A stretch of 64,000 nt of DNA, taken from NCBI GenBank assembly GCA_002708845.1, contig PAPI01000019.1, forward strand, positions 1 to 64,000, given 5' to 3'. Below are positions 62,232 to 64,000 of the stretch, piece after piece. Every line of letters begins with the position of its first letter. The first letter of the stretch is position 1. The position numbers and the translations under genes are program-made. The notes under the pieces are model-generated. The model had not been told where the DNA came from, did no database searches, and worked only from the letters and a program-made list of their open reading frames with translations. This DNA comes from Leeuwenhoekiella sp. GTDB lineage: Bacteria > Bacteroidota > Bacteroidia > Flavobacteriales > Flavobacteriaceae.

Positions 62232-63623
62232 TTATCTGTAGAAGTATATATTGTCCACAAGCAGTTCGCTTAGGCCTTCGCTGCTTTGAAAGAGGATGAG
62301 CCCCAGATTGCTTCGGTTAGAAAGTGCTGTAAAGTCAGTAAAAGGAATGTCTACTGAAATCCACTGTCCGGTCTGTAAACGGTCTGCAGGGAGTTTTATA
62401 CGGGATACCGTGTCGTCCCCTCCGCCGGTTACGGCATCACTACCGTAATCCTGTAGTTCAATATCGATAAAGCTATTGTCATTAAGGGTAATACTTTCGG
62501 GGATATACAGATCAACATGCAAGCCCGTCATTGCTGAAGCATTCACCCGACCAAATTGGATTCCTACGAAATTCAGATCGGTATAACTGATGATGCGGTT
62601 ACCGTTGATGTTTAAATCATCTCCTCCCAGAGTGGTCTGAAAGGGTTCAAAAAATCCGTTATAGAAATCGACATTCACATTGGTGTACGCATCGCTGTAT
62701 ACCGAAATCACATCGGCAGCCGGACGCGTAGGTACCGGTGCCAGTTCAAAAGCTCCGCCTACATTTAAGGTAAGCGAACCTGCAGCACGTACACCACCTA
62801 ACAGCGCCGTAATGACCGCAGTGCCTTCATTGAGTGTAGTCACGACACCCTGCTCATTTACTAAGGCAACACCGGGGTTTGAAGTTTCAAACGTAAAATA
62901 GCCGGGGGCTGCATTTACGGTTTGGTTTATACCATTAGCCAGATTAAAGGTTTGGGTTAGACCGGTTATAGGAATCGTAATGTCTGTAAAGGTTGATTGC
63001 TCAACGTCTTCACCATTAAGAATTGCCGGTCTGGGTTGAGCTACAGTTCCTAATTTTTCGAATTGAATTTCATCAACCCAAAAGGTATAGCCATCACCAT
63101 CTTCGGGGCCTTCAGAATACCAGAATAATCCGCTTTCTGCAACCAGTTTGGAAGGGTCAGGAATGGGGATGGTGTATTTTACCCAATTGGTACTAATGCG
63201 CAGGTTGGTTTTGGTTACCAAAAATTTATTTTCGCCAAAATTGTTACCAAACCCAATCTCATTTATAGTCGCTGCCTTGGTGGCTTTCGCCCAAAAGGTG
63301 AGCGCATCATAACCGGAAAGGTCACGCGGACTATCCGTAGGAAAAACAGCACCTGCATAGGCTCCTGCGGGATCTCCAAAATTGGGAACATCTATACGCA
63401 TTGAGGCTTCGCCGTCGTAGCTTACGTCAGCATCTACCGTAAAGGCATCGAGTTTTGATCCTTCAAACGGGAAGTAATTCAATCCGGCGGTGAAGCCATC
63501 CAGAAAAACATCGCCGTTACTGGCATAAGTTGCAAATTCAACATCGTCTGACAAGGGACGTTCACAGGCGGTAAAACCTATTAAAATACCTGCGCATATG
63601 AGTTTATATATATTCGTTTTCAT
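62232..63623 (-). CDS. Lipoprotein with Ig-like (BIG2) and carbohydrate-binding-like domains
   Basis: A 463-residue lipoprotein (LICAGILIGFTACER). The N-terminal 150 residues form a galactose-binding-like sandwich (PRDLSGYDALTFWAKATKAATINEIGFG). A BIG2-type Ig domain lies in the middle (NPGVALVNEQGVVTTLNEGTAVITA). The C-terminal 150 residues look like another carbohydrate-binding sandwich ending NLGLILFQSSEGLSELLVDN. No enzyme motif is seen. It fits a surface glycan-binding protein. ATG starts at 63623 and 63626 are both possible; the upstream ATG at 63641 overlaps the previous gene. It lies 14 bases before the GH16 gene. Confidence 0.8.
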   Translation of the reverse strand: MKTNIYKLICAGILIGFTACERPLSDDVEFATYASNGDVFLDGFTAGLNYFPFEGSKLDAFTVDADVSYDGEASMRIDVPNFGDPAGAYAGAVFPTDSPRDLSGYDALTFWAKATKAATINEIGFGNNFGENKFLVTKTNLRISTNWVKYTIPIPDPSKLVAESGLFWYSEGPEDGDGYTFWVDEIQFEKLGTVAQPRPAILNGEDVEQSTFTDITIPITGLTQTFNLANGINQTVNAAPGYFTFETSNPGVALVNEQGVVTTLNEGTAVITALLGGVRAAGSLTLNVGGAFELAPVPTRPAADVISVYSDAYTNVNVDFYNGFFEPFQTTLGGDDLNINGNRIISYTDLNFVGIQFGRVNASAMTGLHVDLYIPESITLNDNSFIDIELQDYGSDAVTGGGDDTVSRIKLPADRLQTGQWISVDIPFTDFTALSNRSNLGLILFQSSEGLSELLVDNIYFYR

Positions 63624-63630
63624 CATCTCT

Positions 63631-64000
63631 CTATTTACCAATGTTGATATGTATGTATGTTCTGATCTCCCATTCGTTTCCGTCAGGGAATCCTACCGGA
63701 CTGATCGTGGGTTGTGTAGCAAATTCTTCTCCCTGTAGTGGCGCATAACGGTTAGAGAATTCATTAAGTGAGCGCCAGGTTCCGCGAACACCGATGCGGG
63801 TATTGGGCAGAATAAACCAACTGGGTTTACCCAGTGTTGTTGACACATCAAGCATCAACTGCACCGGAAAGGTCAGGTTGAAATCACGGTGATAATCATA
63901 AGGTCCCCAGTCGTTAACTTTAAAAGAATGAATAAACTTAAACTTGTTGTAAATCACCCGAATATCCCCACCAAAGCGTTCAATAAGCCGCGGGTCGCTA
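63631..64000 (-). CDS. C-terminal end of an unidentified protein of the polysaccharide locus
   Basis: The frame is open to the edge of the window, so only the last 123 or so codons are visible. The sequence is beta-strand-rich with alternating aromatic residues (HSFKVNDWGPYDYHRDFNLTFP, TRIGVRGTWRSLNEFSNRYAP, WEIRTYIHINIGK). That is consistent with a surface or barrel-like protein or the end of a glycan-binding protein. No family is named. It ends five bases before the next gene, so the locus is one operon read from beyond base 64000. Confidence 0.55.
   Translation of the reverse strand, partial: SDPRLIERFGGDIRVIYNKFKFIHSFKVNDWGPYDYHRDFNLTFPVQLMLDVSTTLGKPSWFILPNTRIGVRGTWRSLNEFSNRYAPLQGEEFATQPTISPVGFPDGNEWEIRTYIHINIGK

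Overview
The window looks like a chromosome segment from a marine or environmental member of the Flavobacteriaceae (Bacteroidota). Supporting signs are TAnnTTTG-type -7 promoter boxes, the near absence of Shine-Dalgarno sequences, many lipoproteins with short SxxC lipoboxes, a GH16/GH3 laminarin-type locus, GH97 and GH43 enzymes, a curlin-repeat protein, PhoX-like and di-heme peroxidase lipoproteins, and dispersed flavobacterial intergenic repeats. No rRNA, tRNA, CRISPR array, transposase or integrase was seen.

Bases 1-1267 hold the 3' end of clpB. Bases 1268-8690 form a low-GC accessory island. All its genes are on the + strand: a TIR-domain gene with a C-terminal frameshift, an AbiH-like gene, a PD-(D/E)XK-like gene, a GNAT acetyltransferase, several short unrecognised genes, two lipoproteins and a ParD/ParE toxin-antitoxin pair. 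The TIR gene sits between two copies of the clpB 3' end plus its terminator (about 200 bp each). Several of the following genes are trailed by related imperfect hairpins ending in a shared TAAGCAGTTA-type motif. Together this resembles an integron-like array of gene cassettes without a visible integrase, and it is the most unusual part of the window.

Bases 8698-18356 are mostly - strand: a VOC protein, a two-subunit molybdenum hydroxylase (IorAB type), a PAF-acetylhydrolase-like hydrolase, and a likely operon of a TPR-CHAT protease, an RDD protein and a one-TM protein. Bases 18666-24848 carry an outer-membrane barrel protein, sbcD-sbcC and an acyl-CoA thioesterase. Bases 24921-34708 carry an acidic lipoprotein, a proline-specific peptidase pair (Xaa-Pro aminopeptidase and DPP-IV-like), a run of - strand genes (di-heme peroxidase, PhoX-like lipoprotein with a collagen-like segment, small secreted proteins) and a BCP peroxiredoxin.

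Bases 34796-43718 hold housekeeping repair and tRNA-modification genes (nth, uvrA, mnmE), an ECF sigma factor followed by a 48-codon gene, an esterase and small exported proteins. MnmE carries what looks like a palindromic repeat inserted in frame in its G domain. Bases 43784-56149 contain a class D beta-lactamase-like lipoprotein, a class C-like serine hydrolase, a GH43-CBM6 enzyme, a methyltransferase, a curlin-repeat protein, a GH97 enzyme, a FAD-dependent oxidoreductase and a PAP2 phosphatase.

Bases 56221-64000 are a - strand polysaccharide locus read from high to low coordinates: the C-terminal end of an unidentified protein, an Ig-like (BIG2) lipoprotein, a GH16 endo-glucanase, a PKD/carbohydrate-binding lipoprotein and a GH3 beta-glucosidase. 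This is the usual logic of laminarin capture and breakdown. Any SusC/SusD pair would lie upstream, beyond base 64000.
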